DNA of 64,000 nt from Linyphia triangularis (Eukaryota; Arthropoda; Arachnida; Araneae; Linyphiidae): NCBI GenBank assembly GCA_963978545.1, contig OZ021722.1:109812442-109876441 (forward strand), in the 5' to 3' direction. The position numbers and the translations under genes were made by a program. Below are positions 23,230-34,493 of this stretch, piece after piece (the stretch's first letter is position 1; every line of letters starts with the position of its first letter). The notes under the pieces were generated by a model, which worked only from the letters and a program-made list of their open reading frames with translations, did not search any database and was not told where the DNA came from.

Positions 23230-23973
23230 TCTTAATTTTAACTTTGATTATCTTTAAAAAGAATGCTTCAAATTTCAATTTACCTTTCTAGCTAACAAGT
23301 ACAGACATAGCTTTAAATATTTTTATGAAATTGTAGTATATAATCTAAAGATTATATTGAAGTTAAAAAATTGCATGTTATTTACATAATTATTTTTAAA
23401 AAAAATTAAGATTGATTAAAATCGAACAAAAAAAAATCTAATAATATTTGCTTCTCAACTTTAATCCCAATATCTTATATAAAATATATTTAACCGACAT
23501 AAAAACTCCAAAATATGTTAAACAAAGAAAAAAACTTCAAAAATAGGCAATTTAGTATTGCGGGTATACGGGGGTACATAGTACTCAAAAAAAAAAAAAA
23601 AAAAAATCAACATCCATATCATCAATCATCCCCAAAATCCGAACTCTGCTTTAAAGACAGTAAAAGCTTCCGAAACCCAACATTAGATAATAATACTACA
23701 AATGACGTAAAATAAAAAGACAGACATTTCTTTCCACAGCTGTTTCAACAGTAGTGTTTTGAATGGCGGAGTACTTCTCTCTAAAATACTATAATTCCTA
23801 CTTCCTCAGTTGCATGTACGTGAAGTGTGCGTATTGTTCTGTCAGCGCTTTTCCTCTTGGAGCACTTTTTTTCCTTTAGGCGCATATGTCGCCTTAATAA
23901 CTCAATGCTTAATTGGGAACACATACATTGATCGGCACCTGCGATACAGCGATACCTAATTAGGCGTGAAAAT
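23230..23973. other. Unassigned stretch
   Basis: A long A run at about 23589-23606 lies inside a chance frame. 23715-23960 is of average composition with no recognised family. Confidence 0.35.
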
Positions 23974-24677
23974 TTAACAGGGAACTGTTAAGGCAAAACT
24001 TTCAAACTTTTCGATTTTTATGTTTTAGTGGAAATATATAGCCTGTGATTCTAGCTTTGAGTACATACCTTACTTTTGCTGATCCGAGAAGAATTAAGAA
24101 TATTATTTGAGTTTTTGTAAGCGCGCATATCAGAAATCGTCTGTATTTCAATTTCTTAAATTGCATTTTTCTCTTCATGTGTATTTTAAGATTTTTAGGG
24201 TATTCGATTTGTTCCTTGCGATTCAAAAGTTGATGCATTTTTTTTTTTAAATTAAGAGATATTGTTTACTATACTATTTTGAACACAATTGTGCATGGAT
24301 TTTGGAATGTGGTATTTTTTTTTATTGTTTTACAGCAATTTTCGTAATGCTACTATTTAAAAAGTTTAAATTTTTTGCCATTGTACAAAAGTTTTACTTT
24401 CAAATAATTAACCAATGAGTCAAATTCAAAATCCATGCACAATTATGTCAATATATATTCGATTAGCTTGTACAAAAAAATTGAGACAGATTGCAAAAAA
24501 TTACGGAAAAAACGCCAAATTTTTCAATAAAAATTTAATTTCTTGAAAAAAAATCAATATAAATTTTTGAAATTTTGGGTTGTGTTTCATCTAATTGCTA
24601 TTGAACTGTACAAAAAATATCATGAATTTAAGGCAAAAATTGAAGAATTTTTATTTTTGACTTAACAGTCCCCTTAA
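23974..24677 (+). mobile_element. TTAA-4 element (704 bp with TTAA flanks)
   Basis: TTAA at 23974-23977 and 24674-24677. The left end reads CAGGGAACTGTTAAGGCAAAA; the right end, inverted, reads GGGGACTGTTAAGTCAAAA, so the inverted repeat is about 19 bp with a small indel. Interior is AT-rich without coding capacity. Confidence 0.65.
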
Positions 24678-24769
24678 AAAAAACATTGTGAAGTGCTGTA
24701 TTTTGTCGAATGTGTTCTTCTATTCATCCACAACTGTATTTGGAAAGCACTGTAATTTAAAAAAGTTTG

Positions 24770-24962
24770 GTTGGTTGGTTGGTTGGTTGGTTGTATTCAG
24801 ATTATCTGGCGCCGTCAGCAACACGAGGGCTATAATGCGCCGAAACTTTTGTCATTAGACAAGCCAACATACATTTACAAACACCCATGTCTACACGGGA
24901 CTCGAACCCGCAACCTCGCGGTCTAGAAGCTAGCACGCTAACCACTATACCGTTTGGTCGGC
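24770..24962 (-). mobile_element. tRNA-derived SINE, copy 3
   Basis: Full copy with a longer (TTGG)n tail (five TTGG units). Target duplication TAAAAAAGTTTG at 24758-24769 and 24963-24974. B box present in reverse as GGACTCGAACC. Confidence 0.93.
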
Positions 24963-25023
24963 TAAAAAAGTTTGACCTTGATATCTTACAGTGTTAACAT
25001 GGGGTACATAGAAATAATAAATA

Positions 25024-26445
25024 AACTAGGGGTGTGGAACATCGCGTAACTTTCAATTACACTATGATATTTGTCAGTGCATTCAAATTTTATATGGTGT
25101 CATATACCGTTTTAACATGTTCACTCACTTATAAATACTAAAAATGACCAGTTTGGTTATATTTTTGGCAATAATTTTTATATGGGCAAAAAAAGGTGAA
25201 ATTGGGAATATTATTCGATAGACAGTAAAGTGTGCATTCTTGTGTGTGAAACAAAAAAAAAATCAATCGTAGATGGACAATGCTCAAGGTCAGAGAACGC
25301 TGACACTCGTTTTTACAACTTTTTTTTATCGCATTTCTGTGGGAATTTTGAAGGTGGAGAAGATAAGAATACCTGAAGAAGCATTAGCTAAGTTATTTTT
25401 ACAAAATCGTAAGAGTCGTTTTTTAGTAATTGCTGAAATACATGATTTTTTTCATGATTTCAACCTATGAGGATGCGTGATTTTGACGAAAATCTTTAAG
25501 GTAGGTCCTTTGGACACCAGTAACCCGCACACCAAATTTGAATGTCGTTAGCCAATTTTCTCGAGAGTACTGCTGACTAATAGTACGAGAGGCGACTGCA
25601 ATTTTTGGACCCCATCGAACATCATTCTGAATTTTTTATAGAAATTGGAGAAAAGTGAGTACATTACGAATCCACTGGTCTGACGTGGCAAAAATGGCCG
25701 AAACTGATCAATAATCGACTTGGAATGAGTTGAACTAAAATCCGATTGCCAAATATGTCATAACTTGCCAAAAAGAGAACAAACTTTTTCGTCTGGCAAC
25801 CCACTGCATTTTGATTTTCAATGAATAAAAAGCGCAAACGATTTCTGATCTCTGGCTCGGAAAACTTATATATTTTAAAAGTATGCCAAATTGGCGACAT
25901 CAGCTACGTCATTAGGGACGTAATATTTTTTGCCAACTTGGCTCCCTTTTAATAGATGCAAGTAAACCGTCGCCAGATATCTGAATCATCTGCAACCTTC
26001 TTAATTGAAAATTAAAGAGTGAGGGTTACCAAATAATTTTTTTTTTCATTATTTGGTAAGTTATGGAGCATTTGGCAATTGGATTTATTTCAACTTATTA
26101 AAAGTCGATTTTGGACCTGTTTCGGCCATTTTTTCCACTGCAGACCAGTGGATTCGTAATCTACTCACTTTTCTCTAATTTCTATACAAAATTCAGAATG
26201 ATGTTCGATGGGATCCAAAAATTGCAGTCGCCTCTCAGTCTATAAGTACACACGGACATACAGACACGCAGACATTTTTTCTAGACCAGTTTTTTGAAAT
26301 CAGAATCTTTAGAATCAAAATTTCCAGAATTTTTTTTTTTTTAATGTTCCAAAACGTAAAGAAATGCAAAAATATCGATTTTTTTTTTAACCGAATGCTA
26401 TACTTTCATTACCTTATGTAAACACATGGGTAATTGAAAGTAAAA
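25024..26445 (+). mobile_element. repB, copy 2, interrupted by repC
   Basis: Left part 25024-25580 starts AACTAGGGGTGTGGAACATCGC and runs to TACTGCTGAC. The family sequence resumes at 26243 (ACACACGGACATACAGACACG, TTCTAGACCAGTTTTTTGAAATCAG) and ends ACATGGGTAATTGAAAGTAAAA at 26445. The interval is a complete repC element, so repC inserted later. Confidence 0.82.
25581..26242 (+). mobile_element. repC foldback element, copy 1
   Basis: About 660 bp with very long terminal inverted repeats. The left end GAGAGGCGACTGCAATTTTT...CATCGAACATCATTCTGAA, then ACGAATCCACTGGTCTG and GGCCGAAACTG, returns inverted at the right end. Arms exceed 140 bp. The core includes CCAAATTGGCGACAT and GACGTAAT. No transposase. 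Nested in repB copy 2. Confidence 0.85.
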
Positions 26446-26906
26446 ATGAGTAACGAATGCGGAGATGTTAATGGAAAATACATTTAACTTCCAATTTCCA
26501 TTAGAGATTGGAAAAATGACCCTTTCTTAATTATAAACCTTCTTCTTGGAGATAGCTGAGGGATGGTTCTTTAAATGATTGGTTTCGAGAGTAAGTCTCC
26601 GAACGCAATTACAAGAATAAATAACCCTATAGATAAAAGTAAAAATCAATTTCGTAACCTAATCCCTTTCATTTGAGTTTTGGGAAATGGATACAGGCAT
26701 TACTCAAAATTAGGAGGCACATTCATTGATATTGAAGTGCTTTGCTGAAATAGATTCAAGATTGTTTTTAAGCCCGAGAGACTGACTAAAATCGGAATTT
26801 AATTAAAGTGCAGCTTTAGGTGGGGATTTTTCCTATTTTTTTTCACAGGATATGGTATTGCAGATCTTTTTTGATAGAATAATTATTTTTATGTCGTAAG
26901 TTAAAA
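26446..26906. other. Spacer between two repB copies
   Basis: No feature recognised; average AT-rich sequence without long frames. Confidence 0.3.
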
Positions 26907-27058
26907 AACTAGGGGGGGGGGGGGTGGAACATCGCACAACTTCCAATTACACTGTGTTATTGACGTGGATTTGTGTCGTTTACTATTTTTATATTTTCAT
27001 CATTCATTTAGCAAAAGTGGCCAGTTTGACGAGATTTTTTGCGATAGTTCTTGTATGC

Positions 27059-27109
<51 letters not shown>

Positions 27110-27691
27110 CGTCTAAATGATGATTTTGGCAATACACTTTTCGATAATTTTTATATTATCATTTCTTATAAGTGAAACTGGTGAGAAAGAAAAAACGATC
27201 TTTGATAAGGTATGCTCAAGGAAAGAGAACTCTGTGTAAAAAGCATTCGTTTTTCAACTTCCTAAGCCATTAAATAATTTTTACGAGAATTTCAGAAGTG
27301 GGGTTGTTTAAAACACCTTCAGAAGCATTACCACAGCGATTTTGAACAAAATCATTAAAACCGTTTTTTAGCAATTATTGAAAAACATGATTTTTTCAAT
27401 GGCAGCTACCTTATGCGCATGCGCGATTTTGACGAAAACCTTAATGGTAGGTCCTTGTGCTATCCCAACCCGCACACCAAATTTGAAAATCGTAGGTCAA
27501 TTTTTTCGGGTGTTATGCTGACACTGTACACACAGACACACAAACATAAATTTTTTCTACATTACATTTTTAAAATCATGATGTTCCAAAACGTAGAAAA
27601 ATGTTAAAAAAAAAAAAAAAATCAAATTTTTTGTGACTGAATACTATACTTTCATTACCCTATGTATACATATGGGAAATCGAAAGTAAAA
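26907..27691 (+). mobile_element. repB, copy 3 (full length)
   Basis: Starts AACTAGGGG with a run of about 14 G residues. Contains an A run of about 44 (27063-27106), TGCGCATGCGCG at 27414-27425 and ends CATATGGGAAATCGAAAGTAAAA. Same order of blocks as the other copies. Confidence 0.82.
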
Positions 27692-27992
27692 AAAAATTGA
27701 GCAGAGAAGATATTGCCAAATCGATTTAAATAGTTCGACTCTTATTACACAGAACCACTCATGTGGCATATTTCGCCACAGTAAAGACCCTCGTACTACT
27801 CACTGCAGTGTCCCTGTATAATAAGCTCCATAGAATTGCATATCTGAGCGACAGAAAGGGTGGAGCGCGTTCGCCCCTCGAGTTGCTCTGTATAATAAGA
27901 CCTTTAGGAATCTTCAAAGAGTTTTTTCTAGGAAGGTAAAAAAAAAAGTTTTTATTTATGGTCCAGAATTCACATTTAAGATGTATATTTTG
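27692..27992. other. Unassigned spacer
   Basis: Slightly richer in G+C (27740-27900) but with no recognised motif or frame. Confidence 0.3.
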
Positions 27993-28421
27993 CTAACATA
28001 TGCCTTTATATGCATTGACAATTTTTATATTCATTAACAAATCGCCGGGTAAAATGCTATTTTAGCGCGATTGGTTGGTTGTTTTCAGATTATCTGGCGC
28101 CGTCAGCAACACGAGGGCTATAATGGGCCGAAACATTCGTCATTAGACAAGCCAACATACATTTACAAACACCCATGCCTAACACGGGACTCGAATCCGC
28201 AACCTAGCGGTCTAGAAGCTAGCATGCTAACCACTATACCATTTGGTCGGCCTTTAGCGCGATTGGATGAAGGCAAGTTGGTTCATTAGTATTCCGGAAA
28301 AGGGAAATTTTACTGACAGTGACAGCTCCCAAAATTTGATAGAATGCTTTGTCATCGACATCGAGTCTACATGTTAGCCCGCACATACACACATAATCGA
28401 AGTTAATATGAAGCATTTAAA
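27993..28421 (+). mobile_element. repA, copy 7, with internal deletion and SINE insertion
   Basis: Left end (CCTTTATATGCATTGACAATTTTTATATTCATTAACAA), then a jump to AAAATGCTATTTTAGCGCGATTGG, which a SINE interrupts. After the SINE come GGATGAAGGCAAGTTGG, CCGGAAAAG, ACATCGAGTCTACATG and TAATCGAAGTTAATATGAAGC. The middle of the family was already lost. Confidence 0.8.
28075..28252 (-). mobile_element. tRNA-derived SINE, copy 4, inside repA
   Basis: Target duplication TTTAGCGCGATTGG at 28061-28074 and 28253-28266, which is part of the repA sequence itself. B box in reverse, with one change (GACTCGAATCC). It dates this SINE insertion after that of repA copy 7. Confidence 0.94.
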
Positions 28422-29230
28422 AACAGCTAGAATGATAATTCTATGATTGCACCTAAATAAACTACGGAAAAACAGTCACCAGATCTAGATCTTCCAGGGC
28501 AAAGACCCAGTAAACTGGCACGAACAACTCGAAAGATTCCATCCCTTTAGAACGCTCGAAAAAGGTTAAACCTTAATCGATTTTAATCCGATTACCAGAG
28601 AAAACGTCAAAGGTGGCTTGAATATCCTCCTCAACACCCCCGACGACAGTTAAGGCTTTTCTGCCCACACGCAATGTTTTTACCGTCCTCAAAATCACTT
28701 TACACTGAGGACCCCTTAGCTTCATGTATAATGCAATAGAGGACAAGGACAGGTGAGGAAAAGAAAAACTATGACGGTCCGGGTCCTTTTCTTTCTGAGA
28801 AAGCATTTCTAATGGGAAAATTCTATTTGGACTTCTATTTCTTTCTCTTTTTTTTTAAATTCACTGAAACTGTGAAAGGTTTCTTCTATTTCTGTCCCAC
28901 CACCACCATTTTATTTTTCTTCTTCGGGTGGGGGGGGGGGGACATGCTGCGCTAGGATGGCTTTTTGGTAAGGTTTCGTGGAGTAGAATTTTGAGTGGGA
29001 GTAGGTTTTTTTTCCCACAAACATCACCGACTTTCTTGAGACAAGCCGTAAAAATTTTGAGCTGAGGCAAGTAATGTTTTGAAGTTGTTATTCACTTCCT
29101 ATTTCGATAGGGTCTTTGTCATATACATTAAAGGTTCCTTGTGCAACCTTACGAAACTTGTCAAATGAATTTTTTTGTTTCCATAAATATTTTTGTAATA
29201 TACCAAGCATATTTGATACAAGCCATAGAT
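28422..29230. other. Unassigned stretch, partly GC-richer
   Basis: 28470-28770 has higher G+C and a 77-codon minus-strand frame (28573-28806) I cannot assign. A G run of about 13 lies near 28927-28940. No repeat family match. Confidence 0.35.
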
Positions 29231-29713
29231 ATACAGGTGGTCCAGAGAAGGACTTACCGATTTTAAAATTAAATAACTCAAAAATCAAGATCGATAGAAT
29301 AATGAAGCAAAAATTGTAGTTACTTTGAAAGCTGTAAAAATCTGAAATGGAAGTTTCAAAATTAGTTACAAATGTTACCAACAGATGGCGCTGTAGTTTC
29401 AAAATTCTAGAAATATGTTATAAACTTATCCTCTGTAATCATTCGCTGCAATCAACGCTAACTTTCTTTCACGTTTAAACAGTGGAACTGTCCGAAGATT
29501 GATCTCTCTGAGCTTCAAAGCACTCTTTTTTTTATAAGAACTACAGTGTACAGCGCCACCTGTTGGTAACATTTGTAACGAATTTTGAAAATTTAGTATC
29601 AGAATTGTACAGCTTTCAAAATTACTACCCTTTTTGTTTCATAATTCTATCGATCTTTGCATTTGAATTATTTAGTTTTAAAATCAGGAAGTATTTCGTT
29701 GAACACCTTGTTT
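29231..29713 (+). mobile_element. repG foldback element, copy 1
   Basis: About 480 bp, largely an imperfect palindrome. Left: ATACAGGTGG, AAATTAAATAACTCAAAAAT, GAAAGCTGTAAAAATCTGA, CCAACAGATGGCGCTGTAG. Right: ACAGCGCCACCTGTTGG, TACAGCTTTCAAAATTACTA, GAATTATTTAGTTTTAAAAT, CACCTTGT. Second copy at 43453-43910. Non-coding. Confidence 0.82.
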
Positions 29714-30142
29714 ATACAAAGGGTGTATTTGGTTATTGCTAGTTTTGTTATTTTTTATTATTATTAATTAATGATTTATTGTTTACAACGCAAATAATTG
29801 CTTGTTACGGAAAGTATGGCTTTTGTAGTGACCAATTCACGAACCCTCACGGCACTGGTTACCATATTTCTGAGACCCCCTTATGCCCCAGACGTTGGAT
29901 TTTTATTTATGTCTTACTTGTAGGACATGCGGTCAAGAATCAATCTTACGACTTTGTCTGACCGGGAAATGAGCATTGAGAGTGAAATATTGACCCTTCC
30001 AACGAACGTTCTCGGTAAAGATGGTCACCAATTTTTCAGTCAGTTTGCGAATAACCATTGAGTTGTATAACACACACTATGAAAATCTGTTGATGTAAAT
30101 GGAAGGTCATGTACTGTGTGATCTCTTCTCTTTTTTTTTTAA
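29714..30142. other. Unassigned stretch
   Basis: A 60-codon plus frame (29779-29961) without known domain. 29800-30060 is of higher complexity and may be single-copy. Confidence 0.35.
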
Positions 30143-30655
30143 TCTTTTATATTAACTTCGATTTTGTGTGAATTTGCGGAAGTCTAAACAACCCCGTTGC
30201 CTTTATCCAATCGGGCTGAAACTTGGCATATAGATTCGATGTTGATGACAATGCATCCAATAAAATTTGTTGGCAGTAACTGTCACTAAAAGGTCGTTTT
30301 TACGGAATACTAAAAAATCAACTTACCGTCATCCAATCGTGTTTAAATAGCATTTAACCGACCATTGAAGAAACCCTTTCCTGTTAACGAATTTTTTTAA
30401 TAAATAAATCATTAAATTGATTTAATCATAACAAATAAATGATAATTGGATGTGAGTGCCTAAACTCACGTTCATTTTTAATAAATAAATTTTGAAACGT
30501 AGTGTGCCACAAATTTTGCTCGTAGAATGTTTTTGATATTTAAAATTAAATGCAGACACCAAGAACACGCTGTTTGCAGGATAGGCGCTTTGTTAATGAA
30601 TATAAAAATTGGCAATGCATATAAAGAATTTATAATAAAACTTTGTTATTATGTG
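30143..30655 (-). mobile_element. repA, copy 8 (near full length)
   Basis: Reverse-orientation copy: TCTTTTATATTAACTTCGATTTTGTGTG, CCAATCGGGCTGAAACTTGG, GTCATCCAATCG, GGATGTGAGTGCC, TAATGAATATAAAAATTGGCAATGCATATAAAG. The CATACATACA block is missing. Confidence 0.8.
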
Positions 30656-31642
30656 TAATATTATATAACTTATCTATTCCTCTATGAACAAGCTCAATAT
30701 AGCTTTATTTCTGATAAGTATGTTTTGAGACACCCTATGTATCTGCTTGAAATGGCACCTCATTTTGCAAGTACTAACAATGAAATTTCAATTACTTTAG
30801 TCATTCGGAAGTTCTAAAAGTGTAGCAGGTTTCAAGGAAGTATTTAGAAATTGGGTCCTAAATTTTTTGCTCAAATGGCATTTCATATGGCATACATCCC
30901 AAAATGACAAGTTATTTCCACAACTTTCACACTCAAAAACGATTCCTTTCTTTCGGAACTTATATCGGCTTTGACAAACGCAATTATCAGACACAATCCG
31001 CATTTTTGACAACTGTATTTTCCGGCAACAGAATTCCTCCGCACATAATCCTTTGGGATGGGTCGACGACGTCATCGAAAAATAGATTCGCCCAGCGCCT
31101 TAAAATGTCGACAGAATGTAAACTGCGATGCTGTAATTAAGATCCTCACTTTGGAAACTAATTAGTATGGGATTAGAGGACGCATTCTCTCCTTGGTGCT
31201 GCCGCACGGAAGAGACAAGTTACACAAAACTGTTTTATGAAACACAATCTCATGAGTTACACTATGTGTATCGTGTCTACGGATTTTTCATAGTTGAGTT
31301 TCTAAGGAATATCTCATAATAATTGGAATATACCTCAGAATAAGAAAACTTATACCGTCCCTATGGAAGTACAAGACTCTATTGAAAGTTGTTCGAAAAA
31401 GTCTGATGCCTGCAGAAAACAAAAAAATTTCATAAAACTTGGTGTACATAAAGGGTCTTTCAGGAAAGAATTCCTAACTTTGAAATAACAGGACTTCAAG
31501 ACAAAAATATAAGTAAATTGCAGAGTTTGAAAAAATGCGTGAACACGCAATGAAACTCAATTTCACCCCATGGAATTAACCTCATGCATGAATTCACACA
31601 TTAGAGCATCATGGTTAAAATTTTAAAAATAATTCTCCATTT
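30656..31642. other. Unassigned stretch
   Basis: Includes a cysteine-rich 92-codon minus-strand frame (30797-31075, with CESC) opposed by a 78-codon plus frame. Neither matches a domain I know. No repeat family recognised. Confidence 0.35.
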
Positions 31643-31656
31643 TATAAAAATAGCAA

Positions 31657-31838
31657 GCCGACCAAACGGTATAGTGGTTAGCGTGCTAGCTTCTGGACCA
31701 TGAGGTTGCGAGTTCGAGTCCCGTGTTAGGCATGGGTGTTTGTAAATGTATGTTGGCTTATTTAATGACGAATGTTTCGGCGCATTATAGCCCTCGTGTT
31801 GCTGACGGAGCCAGATAATCTGAAAACAACCAACCAAC
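31657..31838 (+). mobile_element. tRNA-derived SINE, copy 5
   Basis: Full length. The flanks TATAAAAATAGCAA (31643-31656) and TATAAAACCAGCAA (31839-31852) match at 12 of 14 positions, a decayed target duplication, so this is an older insertion. B box GAGTTCGAGTCC has one change. Confidence 0.9.
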
Positions 31839-31852
31839 TATAAAACCAGCAA

Positions 31853-32304
31853 TCATCCTAGCCGTTTTTCGAAGGGCGGTGCTACCTCTCTGTCCTTTTT
31901 TTTAAAAAAAAGAAAAGAAAATAGCGTCTTTTTCTGAAAAATTGCAAAATTTTTCGTTTATCTTACAATGAAAACCAATATAGGCATCACCCCCTTTGAA
32001 AACGCCAGATACGCATGCGCATTCGTGTTCAAACGTGCCTCGCACAGACCAGTGAGTGTCTGAAGTCATTGAATAGCTGCTGATACCACGTGCGGTATTA
32101 GTAGGTAGATTGTAGGGGGGAGGGAGAGCGTCCCGAAACTTCCAAATGTAATTTCTTGCGCCAATTAAGTGTATTTCGCTGGCTTTTCACCATTCTTTCT
32201 TACACAAAATACAGAAAAAAGTTAACCTCATGCATGAAAGTTTGTAAAACTTAGAATAACACTATGTGCATTTGTTACGAATTTTTGGTAACAAGTGCAC
32301 ACCC
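31853..32304. other. Unassigned stretch
   Basis: Average composition with GCATGCGC near 32012-32021 and a CACGTG at about 32088. No frame or family recognised. Confidence 0.3.
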
Positions 32305-32602
32305 ACTGTTTTTTCCTCCCTACCCCCTCACCCCCCCCCTCACTTTTGCTTCCACTTTCCCCCACTTTTTCCTCTCTACCCCCCACTCCCCCCTCCACTA
32401 TTTCCTAATCCCCCCCCACTCCCCCCCACTATTTCCTAATCCCTCCCCCCCACTTTTGCTTCCACTTTCCCCCACTTTTTCCTCTCTACCCCCCACTTCC
32501 CCCCCCCACTATTTCCTAATCCCCCCCCCCACTTTTACTTCCACTTTCCCCCACTTTTTTCCAGACTTTACCCCCCACCTCCCCCACTCCCCACTTCTTT
32601 GC
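32305..32602 (+). repeat. Polypyrimidine minisatellite (C/T tract of about 290 bp)
   Basis: Almost pure C and T with A only in CACT/CCACTT motifs. The segment CTTTTGCTTCCACTTTCCCC recurs near 32343 and 32453 and in part near 32530. The opposite strand is G-run rich, so quadruplex or triplex formation is plausible. The proline/serine-rich frame across it is not a gene. Confidence 0.9.
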
Positions 32603-32869
32603 TACTACTGATATTCTTTAGTATTGTTTATAAACAAAATCCGTCCAAATGAAAATGGTCCTCATCGTTGAACCATAAGTAGCCCCTATCAAATTCACTA
32701 CTCTCTATCTATCTATTTGGTTAACCAGTGCATTCAAATTTAATGCTTGTTTATCCAGCATACCACTGGTCTCTTCTTTCTGTCTCTCACTGTTTTTCAT
32801 AAATGATGCAGGAAAGACAAAAAATATCGGGCAATGTGCTTGCGTACAATCTAACCTTTTAACGAGTGA
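32603..32869. other. Spacer
   Basis: Short CTATCTATCTAT run near 32704-32717. Nothing else recognised. Confidence 0.3.
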
Positions 32870-33110
32870 AGCGAGCCTTCACCTGGAAACAAAAGCTAGG
32901 TTGATTGTTTTGTACAGCCTAAATTTGTGCACAATAAAGGCTAATAAGGCTGGGACTTATACCTTAACGTGGATTCCGAATGACGATGCACATTCATTTC
33001 TAAAACCAGGATTCGAATCCGGCATATTTGGCAGTCTAGGCCAGGCTCTAATCACACAGTCATCAGACGGGCTTTACACATCCGCAACGCAGCTAGTTTC
33101 TAAATATTTT
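32870..33110 (-). mobile_element. Probable second tRNA-derived SINE family (fragment)
   Basis: On the minus strand, GTGTGATTAGAGCCTGGCC resembles an A-box region and GGATTCGAATCC (33009-33020) is one change from the B-box consensus, at tRNA-like spacing. A body of about 130 bp continues toward 32880. It is unlike the abundant SINE. No target duplication identified. Confidence 0.45.
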
Positions 33111-33838
33111 GTATTGTATAATTAGTTACATTTTTGTAAGGAAGTTACAACAATCTTACATTTACTAAGATTTTATAAGTCTGTGAAGACTCATTTACCC
33201 TTTAATTATAAACTCTATCATCACCCACTCATAAAACTTAGTCCCTCTAAACTTAACAAAAGCGATTCAACTTTCCAGCAAAATGCATTTTACTCCACAG
33301 ATCGAAACAATTCTACGTTTCGTCCTCCTCTCTCTTACATTTCATCAAACTTCCGCTTCCCTTCAAAATCTTTTTAAAATATTCCTCCTTCATTTTAGAA
33401 AAGCGGGACAGCAACAGAGCGGGTCCAATCCAATTGAATCCGACTAATTGTCTCTACGGGACAACCCGCGAAACTAATCAGACCGAGTGCCAGCAGAAGA
33501 GTTTATCGGTGCTACCAACAACACATCGCATTAGCGAACCTCTCCAATTGCTCTTTTCTCGGAGAGGACTACGACTATGACCGGTTACATGCTGCCTGTT
33601 TTCGTCCATTTCATTAGCCTGTTGGCGATATATTTCATTAGCTTGTGGCTGATACGATCAACGACAAAGAGACCTCTAATGAATGCGTCTGAAGATGCTA
33701 TCGTCCGCACCTTTGGGATGTCGCAGAGAGGCAGGGTGGGTAAGGTGGTAACAGGTGCATTGGTTCGTGCTATTATCTGGGAGCGTGTGGTCGTTTAAGA
33801 ATATGTTTTTGAAGAATTTTGAAACGTAGTATTCTGTA
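33111..33838. other. Unassigned stretch, GC-richer at 33400-33560
   Basis: 33130-33380 is C/A/T-rich and G-poor. 33400-33560 is richer in G+C. The 73-codon frame at 33577-33798 starts with a hydrophobic stretch but has no recognised family. Confidence 0.35.
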
Positions 33839-34493
33839 TAGTCCGAGAGGCGACTGCAATTTTTAGACCTCATCGAACATCATTCTGAATTTTTTATAGA
33901 AATTGGAGAAAAGTGAGTAGATTACGAATCCACTGGTCTGCCGTGGCAAATATGGCCGAAACTGATCAAAAATCGACTTGGAAGGAGTTGAATTAAAATT
34001 TGATTGCCCAATATGTCATAACTTGCCAAAAAGAGGACAAACTTTTCCGTCTGGCAACCTCCTGCATTTTAATTTTCAATGGGAAAAAGCGCAAACGATT
34101 TCTGATCGGAAAACTTGTATCTTTTAAAAGTAAGCCAAATTGGCGACATTAGTTGCATCATCAGTGACGTAATGTTTATTACAAACTTGGCTCCCTTTTA
34201 ATAGATACAAGTAGATTGTCGCCAGATATCTGAATCGTCTGCAACTTTCTTAATTGAAAATCAAAGAGTGAGGGTTACCAAATAAAAGAAAAATGCTCAT
34301 TATTTGGCAAGTTATGGCTCATTTAGCAATTGGATTTAGTTCAAATTATTAAAAGTCGATTTTTGACCAGTTTCGGCCATTTTTGCCACGGCAGACCATT
34401 GGATTCGTAATCTACTAACTTTTCTCCAATTTCTATTAAAAATTCGGAATGATGTTCGATGGGGTACAAAAATTGCAGTCGCCTATCAGTCTA
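33839..34493 (+). mobile_element. repC foldback element, copy 2
   Basis: Same ends and order as copy 1: TAGTCCGAGAGGCGACTGC on the left, GCAGTCGCCTATCAGTCTAG on the right, with long inverted arms and the CCAAATTGGCGACATTAG core. Single-base differences are scattered throughout. Confidence 0.85.

Noticed and set aside
28071..28289. Recurrent protein frames containing QIIWRRQQHEGYNAP (also at 12398, 31601, 41433, 46097, 54959)
   Set aside because: They are the SINE body read in frame in either orientation, not a protein family.
30797..31075. Cysteine-rich 92-codon minus frame resembling a zinc-binding protein
   Set aside because: Cysteine spacing fits no zinc-finger pattern I know, and an opposing frame of similar length exists.
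32264..32611. 115-codon proline/serine-rich frame
   Set aside because: Entirely the polypyrimidine minisatellite.
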